The notes under the pieces are model-generated. The model searched no databases. It saw only the letters and a program-made list of their open reading frames with translations, and was not told where the DNA came from. A program made the translations under genes and the position numbers. From Streptomyces sp. NBC_01283 (GTDB lineage: Bacteria > Actinomycetota > Actinomycetes > Streptomycetales > Streptomycetaceae): DNA of 64,000 nt. The stretch covers positions 5,369,001 through 5,433,000 of the forward strand of contig NZ_CP108430.1 of NCBI RefSeq assembly GCF_041435335.1. Direction: 5' to 3'. Positions 20,891 through 29,230 of the stretch are shown one piece after another (the first letter of the stretch is position 1; each line of letters starts with the position of its first letter).

Positions 20891-21616
20891 ATGGGTGTGC
20901 GACTCATGGTGGTCGACGACCACCGACTGCTCGCCGAGGCACTCGCCTCGGCCTTGAAGCTGCGCGGGCACCGGGTGCTCGCCGCCGCCGCGCCCGCGGC
21001 CGGGGCGGCGGAGCTGGTCATCAGCCGGGCCCCTGAGGTCTGCCTGCTCGGCACGGCGACGCCCGCCGAGGCCGGGATGTTCGACCCGGTCGTGAAGATC
21101 AAGCGGGAGCGTCCGCAGGTCGCCGTGGTGGTACTCGGCCCGGTGCCGAGCCCGCGCGGCATCGCCGCGGCCTTCGCCGCGGGTGCTTCCGGATACGTAC
21201 GCCATGACGAGCGCATCGAGGGGGTCGAGCGCGCCATCATGAAGGCGAGAGCCGGCGAGGCGGCCGTCGCCCCGCAGCTTCTCCAGGGCGCCTTCAGCGA
21301 GTTGCTCAATCCGGCCGCGCAGCCCGACGACGAGGGGCAGCGGCTGCTCCAGATGCTCACGCCCCGCGAGGTCGAGGTCCTGGTGCGGGTCGCGGACGGC
21401 GAGGACACCCGGCTGATCGCCGCCGGAATGGGCATCGCGCCCAGCACGGCGCGCACCCACGTGCAGCGCGTCCTGATGAAGCTCGGCGTGGGGTCCCGTC
21501 TGGAGGCCGCGGCGCTCGCCGCGCGGACGGGCCTGCTCGACCGCGCGGAACGGCCCGCGGCTGCCTATCCGGACGACACGGAGACGCCGACGGGGCCCGA
21601 GTCACCGGCACAGTGA
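20891..21616 (+). CDS. LuxR-type regulator with degenerate receiver domain
   Basis: A 241-residue protein with a receiver-like domain (1-120) and a C-terminal LuxR/GerE DNA-binding helix-turn-helix (about 155-215; LTPREVEVLVRVADG, IAPSTARTHVQRVLMKLGV). The acidic pair VVDDH is present. At the expected phospho-acceptor position the sequence reads CLLGTATPAEAG, with Gly instead of Asp, so normal phosphorylation is unlikely. Atypical receivers of this kind are known in Streptomyces (BldM, WhiI, JadR1-like). No histidine kinase is adjacent. ATG at 20891 follows a G-rich ribosome-binding site; its stop lies inside a terminator hairpin. The target genes are unknown. Confidence 0.85.
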   Translation: MGVRLMVVDDHRLLAEALASALKLRGHRVLAAAAPAAGAAELVISRAPEVCLLGTATPAEAGMFDPVVKIKRERPQVAVVVLGPVPSPRGIAAAFAAGASGYVRHDERIEGVERAIMKARAGEAAVAPQLLQGAFSELLNPAAQPDDEGQRLLQMLTPREVEVLVRVADGEDTRLIAAGMGIAPSTARTHVQRVLMKLGVGSRLEAAALAARTGLLDRAERPAAAYPDDTETPTGPESPAQ

Positions 21617-21629
21617 ACTCGGGCCCCGT
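21590..21629. terminator. Bidirectional terminator overlapping a stop codon
   Basis: A perfect 13-bp stem (ACGGGGCCCGAGT at 21590-21602 with ACTCGGGCCCCGT at 21617-21629) encloses the TGA stop of the LuxR-type gene in its loop. It separates convergent genes only 34 bases apart and can serve both strands. Confidence 0.8.
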
Positions 21630-21650
21630 TCGGGGGTGTTGCCGGGGGCG

Positions 21651-21932
21651 TTACTCGCCTTCCGGCGCCTCGGTGGGCGGCGGCGTGGGCCGCAGCCACA
21701 GCCAGCCGAGGAAGAAGAGTCCGAGCGCCAGCATGGCCAGGCCCGTCCACAGGTTGATGTTGATGTCCTCGGCCTTCTTCATGTCGGCGTCGGACGGGTT
21801 GATTCCGGCGATCGTCACGATGATTCCGTAGACGACGAACAGACCGCCGATGATCCGCCGGATGTCGAAGAGACGGGCCGCCGTGGCGGACTTGCGCTCC
21901 AGTTCGGAGACTTCGTTTCGCAGTTCAGACAT
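21651..21932 (-). CDS. Small two-helix membrane protein, symporter partner
   Basis: A 93-residue protein with a charged N-terminal helix (about 1-22, heptad-like ELRNEVSELERK), two membrane helices (about 28-44 and 62-81) and a short Pro/Glu tail. It starts 24 bases after the stop of the sodium:solute symporter gene and is surely co-transcribed with it. Small membrane partners are common next to SSS-family transporters. It may stabilise or regulate the transporter; this is inference from position only. A GGAGG lies 11 bases upstream of the ATG. Confidence 0.75.
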   Translation of the reverse strand: MSELRNEVSELERKSATAARLFDIRRIIGGLFVVYGIIVTIAGINPSDADMKKAEDININLWTGLAMLALGLFFLGWLWLRPTPPPTEAPEGE

Positions 21933-21956
21933 GTTCTTCCAGACCTCCGATCGGGA

Positions 21957-23639
21957 TTAGAGCGAGTAGGGCAGGTAGCAGAGCGCGGCGAGCACGATCG
22001 CTCCCCAGCCGAGCAGCGCGGGCCTGCGGTACCAGGCGTCGTCGCCCTCGGCCGGTGGCTCGTCGAGGTCCGGCGCGCTCGTCCCGTAGACCAGACCGGC
22101 CAGTTCCGCCTCCGGCTTGGGCGCGGTGAAGAGCGTGACCGCGACCATCACCACGGCACCGGCGACGAAGCCGACGATCGCCGAGACGAAGTTGGCGCCC
22201 TGGTCGGTCGGGATGTCGATGACGCCCTGCTTGTAGATCCAGAAGTAGTTGACCATCGCGGCGGTCGTGCCCGCGAGCAGGCCCCACACTCCGGACTTCA
22301 TCGAGGCGCGCTTCCAGAACATGCCGATGATGAAGACCACGAACATCGGGACGTTGAAGAAGGAGAACAGCGTCTGCAGGTACCCCATGATGTTCGAGAA
22401 CGACGAGGCGATGAAGGCCGTTCCGATGGAGGCGAGTACACCGATCGCGGTGATCAGGCGGCCGAACTTCAGGTAGTAGGCATCGGGCTTGTCCGTCTTC
22501 ACGTACTTGGACCAGATGTCGTACGTGAACACGGTGTTGAAGGACGACACGTTGGCCGCCATGCCGGCCATGAACGCCGCGAGCAGACCGGTCACCGCGA
22601 TGCCGAGCACGCCGTTGGGCAGCAGCTCCTGCATCAGGTACGGGATCGCGTCGTTGTACGTCAGGTCCGAACCGGCGGTGCCGATCTTCGGGACGAGCAC
22701 GGCAGCGACCAGGCCCGGGATCATCACCAGGAAGACGATGAAGATCTTCGGGAAGGCGGCGATCAGCGGGGTGCGCTGGGCGGCGGAGAGGTTCTTCGCG
22801 GACAGGGCGCGCTGCACCTCGGCGAAGTTGGTCGTCCAGTAGCCGAAGGAGAGCACGAAGCCCAGGCCGAGGATGATCGTCAGCCAGTTCGCGCCGAGCG
22901 GGTTGGCGTCACCGATGCCGGTGCCGCCCCACGCGCTCATGAAGTCGTCGCCGTGCGCCTTCACCAGCGAGTCGGACATGCCGTCCCAGCCGCCGACCTT
23001 CTTCAGGCCGATGACGCAGATCGGGATCAGCGCGGCGAGGATCACGAAGAACTGGAGGACCTCGTTGTAGATCGCCGAGGAGAGACCGCCGATCGTGATG
23101 TACGCCAGGACGAAGAACCCGGCGACCACGATGGCCACCCACTGCGGCCAGCCGAGGAGCGCCTCGACCACGATCGACAGGGCGTAGAGGTTCACGCCCG
23201 CGATGAGGATCGCGGCGAACGCGAAGAGCACCGAGCTGAGCAGGTGCGCCGACTTGTCGAAGCGCTGGAGCAGGTACTCGGGGACCGAGCGGACCTTGCT
23301 GCGGTAGTAGAACGGCATCATCACGAGGCCGAGGAAGACCATCGCGGGGATGGCGCCGATCCAGTACCAGTGGACGACCGCGACGCCGTACTGGGCGCCG
23401 GTCGCCGCCATGCCCAGGATCTCGGTGGCGCCGAGGTTCGCGGCGACGAACGCGAGGCCGGTGACCCAGGCGGGCAGGGAGCGCCCGGAGAGGAAGAAGT
23501 CGAGGCTGGTCTTCACGGAGCGCCGTGCGGCGAAGCCGATGCCGAGGACCACGGCGAAGTAGATCGCGAGGATCGCGTAGTCGAGGCCGTTGGTGGGCAG
23601 CCGAAGCCCCTCGGCCAGGGTCTGTGTGGGGGACTGCAT
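21957..23639 (-). CDS. Sodium:solute symporter (SSS family), probable sugar uptake
   Basis: A 560-residue transporter with about 14 membrane helices of the SSS (SGLT) family. Family segments include SLDFFLSGRSLPAWVTG in the second helix region, LGATEILGMAATGAQYG, and PAMVFLGLVMMPFYYRSKVRSVPEYL split over helices 3-4. It diverges from galTEK across a 193-base AT-richer intergenic region, so galactose is an attractive substrate, but this is inference from context. A small membrane protein follows in the same unit. It is complete, with an ATG start. Confidence 0.88.
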   Translation of the reverse strand: MQSPTQTLAEGLRLPTNGLDYAILAIYFAVVLGIGFAARRSVKTSLDFFLSGRSLPAWVTGLAFVAANLGATEILGMAATGAQYGVAVVHWYWIGAIPAMVFLGLVMMPFYYRSKVRSVPEYLLQRFDKSAHLLSSVLFAFAAILIAGVNLYALSIVVEALLGWPQWVAIVVAGFFVLAYITIGGLSSAIYNEVLQFFVILAALIPICVIGLKKVGGWDGMSDSLVKAHGDDFMSAWGGTGIGDANPLGANWLTIILGLGFVLSFGYWTTNFAEVQRALSAKNLSAAQRTPLIAAFPKIFIVFLVMIPGLVAAVLVPKIGTAGSDLTYNDAIPYLMQELLPNGVLGIAVTGLLAAFMAGMAANVSSFNTVFTYDIWSKYVKTDKPDAYYLKFGRLITAIGVLASIGTAFIASSFSNIMGYLQTLFSFFNVPMFVVFIIGMFWKRASMKSGVWGLLAGTTAAMVNYFWIYKQGVIDIPTDQGANFVSAIVGFVAGAVVMVAVTLFTAPKPEAELAGLVYGTSAPDLDEPPAEGDDAWYRRPALLGWGAIVLAALCYLPYSL

Positions 23640-23832
23640 GGGGAACTCGCTTCGTTGCGCGAACTGATCAGACCGGAACCTACGCCTGTCACTTCAATAA
23701 CTGAAGGGTTCTGTTGGTGTTCTTTGTTGGATTGTGATCGGAAGCATGGCTCCCTCCGCATTGACGATGCTGTTGCCTTGTGATTTGTTATGTGCGGTTA
23801 TGTTGGGTGGGTGTTGGTGAGGAGCCCCGGAC
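23640..23832. promoter_or_regulatory. Divergent promoter region, symporter / galTEK
   Basis: Markedly more AT-rich than its surroundings. It holds a small inverted repeat (CTTCA at 23692-23696 with TGAAG at 23702-23706) and T/G-rich direct repeats of a TTCTGTTGG/TTCTTTGTTGG type at about 23709-23730, then a second T/G-rich run at about 23771-23818. In S. lividans and S. coelicolor the galP1 promoter upstream of galT is galactose-induced and glucose-repressed with direct-repeat operators. These repeats are candidates for the equivalent sites. Confidence 0.6.
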
Positions 23833-24912
23833 GTGAAGAAGACCTCGACCCGTCTCGCAGACGGTCGTGAGCTCATCTACTACGACTCGCGCGACGACGC
23901 CGTGCGCGAAGCCATGGACCGGAGGCCCCTGGATCCCATCGCCACCACCTCGGAGATCCGCCGGGACCCGCTCCTGGGCGACGCGGTCGCCATCGCCTCG
24001 CACCGCCAGGGCCGCACCTATCACCCGCCGGCCGACGAGTGCCCGCTCTGCCCCTCCGAGGGCGAGCGCCTGAGCGAGGTCCCCGACTCCTCGTACGACG
24101 TGGTCGTCTTCGAGAACCGCTTCCCCTCGCTGGCCGGGGACGCCGGACGGTGCGAGGTCGTCTGCTTCACCTCCGACCACGACGCGTCCTTCGCCGACCT
24201 CACCGAGGAACAGGCCCGCCTCGTCCTGGACGCCTGGACGGACCGGACCGCCGAGCTCTCGAACCTCCCCTCCGTCGAGCAGGTGTTCTGCTTCGAGAAC
24301 CGCGGAGCCGAGATCGGCGTGACCCTGGGCCACCCGCACGGGCAGATCTACGCCTACCCCTTCGTCACCCCGCGCACCTCCCTGATGCTGCGCTCGCTCA
24401 CCGCGCACAAGGAGGCGACGGGCCGCAACCTCTTCGACGACGTGGTGGCCGAGGAGTCGGCGGGCGAACGCGTCGTCCTGGACGCCGAGCACTGGGTGGC
24501 GTTCGTCCCCTACTCCGCGCACTGGCCCTACGAGGTGCACCTCTACCCCAAGCGCCGGGTGCCGGACCTGCTCGGGCTCGACGAAGCCGCGCGCACAGAG
24601 TTCCCCCAGGTCTATCTGGAACTGTTGAGGCGCTTCGACCGGATCTTCGGTGACGGTGGAACCGAGGGCGAGCCGCTCACCCCGTACATCGCGGCGTGGC
24701 ACCAGGCGCCCTTCGGCACGCTGGAGGAGGCCGACGGGTACACAGCGGTCAACCGGGACGACTTCGCCCTGCACCTCGAGCTTTTCACCATTCGCCGCAC
24801 TTCGGGCAAGCTGAAGTTCCTCGCGGGTTCCGAATCCGGCATGAGTGTGTTCATCAACGACGTGCCGCCGGAAGCCGCGGCCCAGCGACTGCGAGAGGTA
24901 GCGAGTTCATGA
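23833..24912 (+). CDS. galT: Galactose-1-phosphate uridylyltransferase
   Basis: A 359-residue HIT-superfamily enzyme of the Leloir pathway that exchanges UMP between UDP-glucose and galactose-1-phosphate. The catalytic HPHGQ (His167, His169, Gln171) is present, as are metal-site Cys70 and Cys73 (CPLC) and the VVFENRFP segment. The start is GTG at 23833 behind GAGGAG. Its TGA overlaps the galE ATG (ATGA), which gives translational coupling. First gene of galTEK. Confidence 0.97.
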   Translation: MKKTSTRLADGRELIYYDSRDDAVREAMDRRPLDPIATTSEIRRDPLLGDAVAIASHRQGRTYHPPADECPLCPSEGERLSEVPDSSYDVVVFENRFPSLAGDAGRCEVVCFTSDHDASFADLTEEQARLVLDAWTDRTAELSNLPSVEQVFCFENRGAEIGVTLGHPHGQIYAYPFVTPRTSLMLRSLTAHKEATGRNLFDDVVAEESAGERVVLDAEHWVAFVPYSAHWPYEVHLYPKRRVPDLLGLDEAARTEFPQVYLELLRRFDRIFGDGGTEGEPLTPYIAAWHQAPFGTLEEADGYTAVNRDDFALHLELFTIRRTSGKLKFLAGSESGMSVFINDVPPEAAAQRLREVASS

Positions 24913-25862
24913 GCGGTAAGTACCTGGTCACCGGCGGGGCGGGCTATGTGGGAAGCGTGGTGGCCCAGCATCTGATCGAGGCCGGACACGAGGTGACCGT
25001 CCTCGACAACCTCTCGACCGGCTTCCGCGAGGGCGTCCCGGCCGGCGCCACGTTCATCGAGGGCGACATCCGCGATGCCGCCAAGTGGCTGGACTCCTCC
25101 TTCGACGCCGTGTTGCACTTCGCCGCCTTCTCGCAGGTCGGCGAGTCCGTCGTGAAGCCCGAGAAGTACTGGGACAACAACGTCGGCGGCACGATGGCGC
25201 TGCTCGGCGCGATGCGCGACGCGGGGGTCGGGAAGCTCGTCTTCTCCTCCACCGCCGCGACGTACGGCGAGCCGGTCAGCACCCCCATCACCGAGACCGA
25301 CCCGACCGCCCCGACGTCCCCGTACGGCGCGTCGAAGCTCGCCGTCGACCACATGATCACCGGTGAGGCCACCGCCCACGGCCTGGCCGCGGTCTCCCTG
25401 CGCTACTTCAACGTGGCGGGCGCGTACGGCGAGCAGGGCGAGCGGCACGACCCCGAGTCGCACCTGATCCCGCTGGTCCTCCAGGTCGCGCAGGGCAAGC
25501 GCGAGGCCATCTCGGTCTTCGGCGACGACTATCCGACCCCGGACGGCACCTGCGTCCGCGACTACATCCACGTCGCGGACCTCGCGCAGGCGCACCTCCT
25601 CGCCGTCGAGGCGGCCACCTCCGGCGAGCACCTCATCTGCAACCTCGGCAACGGCAACGGCTTCTCCGTGCGCGAGGTCATCGAGACCGTCCGCCAGGTC
25701 ACCGGGCACCCGATCCCCGAGGTCATGGCCCCGCGCCGCGGCGGCGACCCGGCGGTCCTCGTCGCGTCCGCGGCCACCGCGCGGGAGCGGCTCGGCTGGA
25801 ATCCGACCCGCGCGGACCTCGCGGGCATCGTCGCCGACGCCTGGGCGTTCGCCCAGCGCTGA
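24909..25862 (+). CDS. galE: UDP-glucose 4-epimerase
   Basis: A 317-residue short-chain-dehydrogenase-fold epimerase that interconverts UDP-galactose and UDP-glucose with bound NAD. The Rossmann loop TGGAGYVG (8-15), the catalytic Ser/Thr pair (SST, 113-115) and Tyr139-xxx-Lys143 (YGASK) are present. It overlaps galT by four bases and is 22 bases ahead of galK. In S. lividans a second, constitutive promoter (galP2) reads galE-galK from inside the operon; I cannot point to it here. Confidence 0.97.
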   Translation: MSGKYLVTGGAGYVGSVVAQHLIEAGHEVTVLDNLSTGFREGVPAGATFIEGDIRDAAKWLDSSFDAVLHFAAFSQVGESVVKPEKYWDNNVGGTMALLGAMRDAGVGKLVFSSTAATYGEPVSTPITETDPTAPTSPYGASKLAVDHMITGEATAHGLAAVSLRYFNVAGAYGEQGERHDPESHLIPLVLQVAQGKREAISVFGDDYPTPDGTCVRDYIHVADLAQAHLLAVEAATSGEHLICNLGNGNGFSVREVIETVRQVTGHPIPEVMAPRRGGDPAVLVASAATARERLGWNPTRADLAGIVADAWAFAQR

Positions 25863-25884
25863 TCTCAGGGACTAGGGGTAACTG

Positions 25885-27039
25885 ATGGACGTAGCAGGGC
25901 AGTTCACGGAGCTGTACGGGTACGAGCCGGACGGGGTCTGGTCGGCACCCGGCCGCGTCAACCTCATCGGCGAGTACACGGACTTCAACGAAGGCTTCGT
26001 GCTGCCGCTCGCGCTGCCGCACACCGCGGTCGCCGCGGTCGCGCGCCGCACCGACGGCGTCCTGCGCCTCCACTCGGCGGACATCGACGCCCCGGTCACC
26101 GAACTGCGCGTCGACGAACTGACCCCCCTGTCGAAATACGGCCAGGGCGGCTGGGCCGCCTACCCGGCGGGCGTGGTGTGGGCGCTGCGGGACGCGGGCC
26201 ACGCCGTCTCCGGCGGCGCCGACATCCACCTCGCGTCGACCGTGCCGACCGGAGCGGGCCTCTCCTCGTCCGCCGCCCTGGAGGTCGTCACGGCGCTCGC
26301 GCTGAACGACCTGTACGAACTCGGCCTCGACGCACCCCGGTTGGCGGTCCTCGCCCAGCGCGCGGAGAACGCCTTCGTCGGCGTGCCGTGCGGCGTCATG
26401 GACCAGATGGCCTCCGCGTGCGCCACCGAGGGCCACGCCCTGCACCTGGACTGCCGTGACCTGGCGATACGGCAGGTCCCCTTCGACCTCGCGGCACAGG
26501 GCCTCCAGCTCCTGGTGGTCGACACCCGGGTCAAGCACGAGCTGGGCGACGGGGCGTACGCCGAACGCCGGGCGGGCTGCGAGGAGGGTGCGCGCATCCT
26601 CGGCGTCTCCCACCTCCGCGACGTCGCTCACGACGAACTACCCTCCGCCCTGGCCAAACTGACGGACGAGAAGATCCGCCGCTACGTACGCCACGTCGTC
26701 TCGGACGACCACCGGGTGGAGCAGGTCATCGGCCTGCTCGACGCGGGCGACGTCCGGGCGATCGGCCCCGTACTCACCGAGGGGCACGCCTCGCTCCGTG
26801 ACGATCTGCGCATCTCCTGCGAGGAGTTGGACCTGGTGGTGACCTCCGCGAACGCGGCGGGCGCGCTCGGCTCCCGGATGACGGGCGGCGGCTTCGGCGG
26901 CTCGGCGATCGTCCTCGTGGAGGAGCCGGACGCGGAACAGGTGACGAAGTCGATCCTGGAGTCCTTCACCTCGGCGGGCCACACGGCCCCGCGGGTGTTC
27001 ACGGCGGTTCCTTCGGCGGGGGCGCGGCGCCTGGCCTGA
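25885..27039 (+). CDS. galK: Galactokinase
   Basis: A 384-residue GHMP kinase that phosphorylates galactose at C1. The signature GRVNLIGEYTDFNEG (about 24-38), the ATP loop PTGAGLSSSAA (about 117-127), the catalytic-base region CGVMDQMAS, and the C-terminal GSRMTGGGFGGS motif are all visible. It is the last gene of galTEK. The start ATG follows GGGGTAACTG, a modest ribosome-binding site. It converges with a GNAT gene. Confidence 0.97.
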   Translation: MDVAGQFTELYGYEPDGVWSAPGRVNLIGEYTDFNEGFVLPLALPHTAVAAVARRTDGVLRLHSADIDAPVTELRVDELTPLSKYGQGGWAAYPAGVVWALRDAGHAVSGGADIHLASTVPTGAGLSSSAALEVVTALALNDLYELGLDAPRLAVLAQRAENAFVGVPCGVMDQMASACATEGHALHLDCRDLAIRQVPFDLAAQGLQLLVVDTRVKHELGDGAYAERRAGCEEGARILGVSHLRDVAHDELPSALAKLTDEKIRRYVRHVVSDDHRVEQVIGLLDAGDVRAIGPVLTEGHASLRDDLRISCEELDLVVTSANAAGALGSRMTGGGFGGSAIVLVEEPDAEQVTKSILESFTSAGHTAPRVFTAVPSAGARRLA

Positions 27040-27072
27040 GGCGCACGCCCGCGGTGCGACGCCCCGTGCCCC

Positions 27073-27109
27073 CTATCCCAGCCGCTTCGCCGCTATCCCA
27101 GCCGCTTCG
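27073..27109. repeat. 17-bp direct repeat at the end of the GNAT gene
   Basis: CTATCCCAGCCGCTTCG occurs at 27073-27089 and again at 27093-27109, a period of 20 bases. Each copy encodes KRLG plus a TAG stop on the minus strand, so the real stop is the second copy and the first is a duplicated tail. Confidence 0.85.
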
Positions 27110-27548
27110 TCAGGGTGAACTCCTTGGCGCCTTCCGGATAGTCCGGGATCACCGACACCACCTCGTAGCCCTGCCCCCGGTAGAACCCCGGCGCCTGGAA
27201 GTCCCAGGTCTCCACACGGGAGTTGAGGCATCCGCGCTCCTCGCGCGCGATGCGCTCCGCCTCGGCGAGCAGTTGGGCGCCGAAGCCCGCGCCCCGGTGC
27301 TGCTCGCCGACCCAGAGGTGGTTCACGTGGAGCCAGCGGCCCCAGGTGTGTCCGGCGAGGCCTCCGACGAGACCCTCCGTGCGCTCCATGAGCCAGACGG
27401 CCAGCGGTATTTCCCGATCCTGCGGGGTGCCGCGCAGCGCGCGGATGACCGGCGACGCCCTCGTGTTCGTCTCCTGCAGCCGGGCGAGGAGCAGAGCGAA
27501 CCGCTCTTTGTCGACTCCTGTCTCCATACGAAACATACGGCTCACCAT
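27093..27548 (-). CDS. GNAT-family N-acetyltransferase
   Basis: A 151-residue single-domain acetyltransferase. The acetyl-CoA loop is seen in HLWVGEQHRGAGFGAQLL (the R/Q-x-x-G-x-G/A pattern RGAGFG), followed by the alpha4 region APGFYRGQGYEVV. ATG codons at 27548 and 27527 are both possible starts; neither has a clear ribosome-binding site, so the N-terminus is uncertain. It is convergent with galK and divergent from a LuxR-type regulator. The acceptor is unknown. Confidence 0.83.
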   Translation of the reverse strand: MVSRMFRMETGVDKERFALLLARLQETNTRASPVIRALRGTPQDREIPLAVWLMERTEGLVGGLAGHTWGRWLHVNHLWVGEQHRGAGFGAQLLAEAERIAREERGCLNSRVETWDFQAPGFYRGQGYEVVSVIPDYPEGAKEFTLTKRLG

Positions 27549-27822
27549 AAACGCGCTGGCCAGTCAGTTCTGTAAATTGCCTTCCGCTCCTGCCGTCCGG
27601 CTCTACTCTGAGTGGCAGTGCCGGTGGGGGCCGGCACTGATCAGGGGGCGAGACAGTCGGGTACGACACCCGGCGTGGGGGTGGCAGTCACAGCTCGGCG
27701 GCGGCCGTGCGACTGCGGTGATCTCCGCTCCAGGTGTCGTGCCCGCACCGTACGTCCTCCGACGATGTCTTCGACGGGGGTATCCCCTGCTCTCCGAGGA
27801 GGGCTTGGGCGAGGGGGTTTCA
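27549..27822. promoter_or_regulatory. Divergent intergenic region, GNAT / LuxR-type regulator
   Basis: It contains a perfect 9-bp stem with a G-rich loop (CAGTGCCGG at 27616-27624 with CCGGCACTG at 27631-27639). The GAGGGGG ribosome-binding site of the regulator lies at its right end. No convincing promoter pair was found by eye. Confidence 0.35.
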
Positions 27823-28599
27823 GTGGTTCGTATCCGAGTCCTGGTCGTCGACGACCATCGCATCTTCGCCGAGTCGCTCGCAGCGGCACTGGCGGCGGAG
27901 CCCGACGTCGACGTGTCCGCGGCGGGCAGCGGCCCGGCCGCACTGCGCTGCCTGGAGCGGGCGATAGCCGAGGGGCGCAGATACGACGTGCTGCTCGTCG
28001 ACGCCGACCTGGGCGCGTCCGCGCACGCCATGCAGGGCGTGCGGCCCGCACCTTCGGTGCAGGAGGGCAACGCGGACGGTCTGGTGGACGGCATCTCCCT
28101 GGTGGCCGGGGTCCGTTCGGGCCAGCCGATGGTCCGTACGGTCGTGCTCGCCGAGAAGGACGACCCGCGCAGGGCCGCCCTCGCGCTGCAGGCCGGCGCC
28201 TCGGGCTGGGTCGCCAAGGACTGCTCGCTGTCCCGGCTCCTGACGGTCATACGGGGCGTGCTGAGGGAAGAGACGCACCTGCCGCCCGCCCTCCTCACCG
28301 GCGTCCTGCGCGAGCTGACCGCGGCCCGCAAGCACCGAACGGAGTCCGAGCGCCTGGTCGAGTCGCTGACCCCGCGCGAGCGCGAGGTGCTGCGCTGCAT
28401 GGTGGCCGGGCTCGGCCGCAAGGCGGTGGCGGAGCGGCTGTTCCTCTCCCCGCACACGGTGCGCACGCACATGCAGAACGTGCTGGGGAAGCTGGGCGTC
28501 CACTCCACGCTCGCGGCCGTCGCGCTGGCCCGCAGGGCGGGTGTCGGTCCGGTCGACCTAGCCGGGGATGTTGTCGAACGGGGCGGTCAACTGGCGTAG
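27823..28599 (+). CDS. LuxR/NarL-family response regulator
   Basis: A 258-residue protein with an intact-looking receiver domain (VVDDHR near the start; VLLVDADLG supplying the phospho-acceptor Asp; the conserved Lys in GWVAKD) and a C-terminal LuxR-type helix-turn-helix (LTPREREVLRCMVAGL, LSPHTVRTHMQNVLGKLGV). An insertion rich in Ala/Gly/Pro follows the phospho-acceptor. GTG at 27823 has a strong G-rich ribosome-binding site. No kinase is adjacent. Its last 42 bases overlap the end of the convergent tamR gene. It resembles the regulator at 20891 but keeps the Asp. Confidence 0.87.
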   Translation: MVRIRVLVVDDHRIFAESLAAALAAEPDVDVSAAGSGPAALRCLERAIAEGRRYDVLLVDADLGASAHAMQGVRPAPSVQEGNADGLVDGISLVAGVRSGQPMVRTVVLAEKDDPRRAALALQAGASGWVAKDCSLSRLLTVIRGVLREETHLPPALLTGVLRELTAARKHRTESERLVESLTPREREVLRCMVAGLGRKAVAERLFLSPHTVRTHMQNVLGKLGVHSTLAAVALARRAGVGPVDLAGDVVERGGQLA

Positions 28600-29055
28600 C
28601 AGCCCGGCCAGTTCGCCGCGCTGTCCGCGGGAGAGCTCGGCGAGGATCGCCCGCTCCTGCTTGAGGAGCCCGGCGAGGGCCTGGTCCGCGCGGTCCTGCC
28701 CCTCGACGGTCAGCCGCACGAGCACGCCCCGCCGGTCGCTCGGATCGGGCAGTCGCTCGACGAGGCCCTTCTTCGCGAGCCGGTCGATGCGGTTGGTCAT
28801 CGTGCCGGACGTGACCAGGGTCTGGGTGAGGAGCTGTCCGGGGGAGAGCTGGTAGGGCGCGCCCGCGCGCCGCAGCGACGTGAGTACGTCGAACTCCCAC
28901 GGCTCCAGATTGTGCTCGGAGAACGCGAGCCGCCGGGCCCTGTCGAGATGCCGCGCGAGCCTGCTGACGCGGCTGAGCACCTCGAGTGGTTCCACGTCGA
29001 GGTCGGGGCGCTCCCGGCGCCATGCAGCGACCAGACGGTCGACCTCGTCCTCCAT
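28558..29055 (-). CDS. tamR: MarR-family regulator TamR
   Basis: A 165-residue MarR-type winged-helix repressor (QLSPGQLLTQTLVTSGTMTN recognition region, RLAKKGLVERLPDPSDRRG wing). It is divergent from tam and the intergenic region carries a palindrome with the TTGA/TCAA core expected for TamR. In S. coelicolor TamR represses tam and itself; binding is relieved by trans-aconitate and citrate, linking the TCA cycle to oxidative stress (published). The ATG at 29055 fits the family length; a longer open frame upstream would run through the operator. Its 3' end overlaps the convergent LuxR-type gene by 42 bases. Confidence 0.88.
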   Translation of the reverse strand: MEDEVDRLVAAWRRERPDLDVEPLEVLSRVSRLARHLDRARRLAFSEHNLEPWEFDVLTSLRRAGAPYQLSPGQLLTQTLVTSGTMTNRIDRLAKKGLVERLPDPSDRRGVLVRLTVEGQDRADQALAGLLKQERAILAELSRGQRGELAGLLRQLTAPFDNIPG

Positions 29056-29090
29056 GACGATCAGTGTAGGGGGTCTGTCGACATGAAGTC

Positions 29091-29104
29091 TCTTGATGTC
29101 AAGA
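29091..29104. promoter_or_regulatory. TamR operator palindrome
   Basis: TCTTGATGTCAAGA is a perfect 6-bp inverted repeat around TG. It lies 36 bases before the tamR start and 127 before the tam start. On the tamR strand it contains TTGACA, a perfect -35-like hexamer, so bound TamR would block tamR transcription. It matches the type of site published for TamR. Confidence 0.75.
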
Positions 29105-29230
29105 TACTTCGGGCTGAGGATGGCGATACGCCACGCGCATGGAGCCGGTACGAAGGTGAAGTGACGCCGGTACGACGCGTGCGCGAAGGCAGTCCGACGC
29201 CGAGGTCCTGGCCCCCGAGGAGGCTCACCC

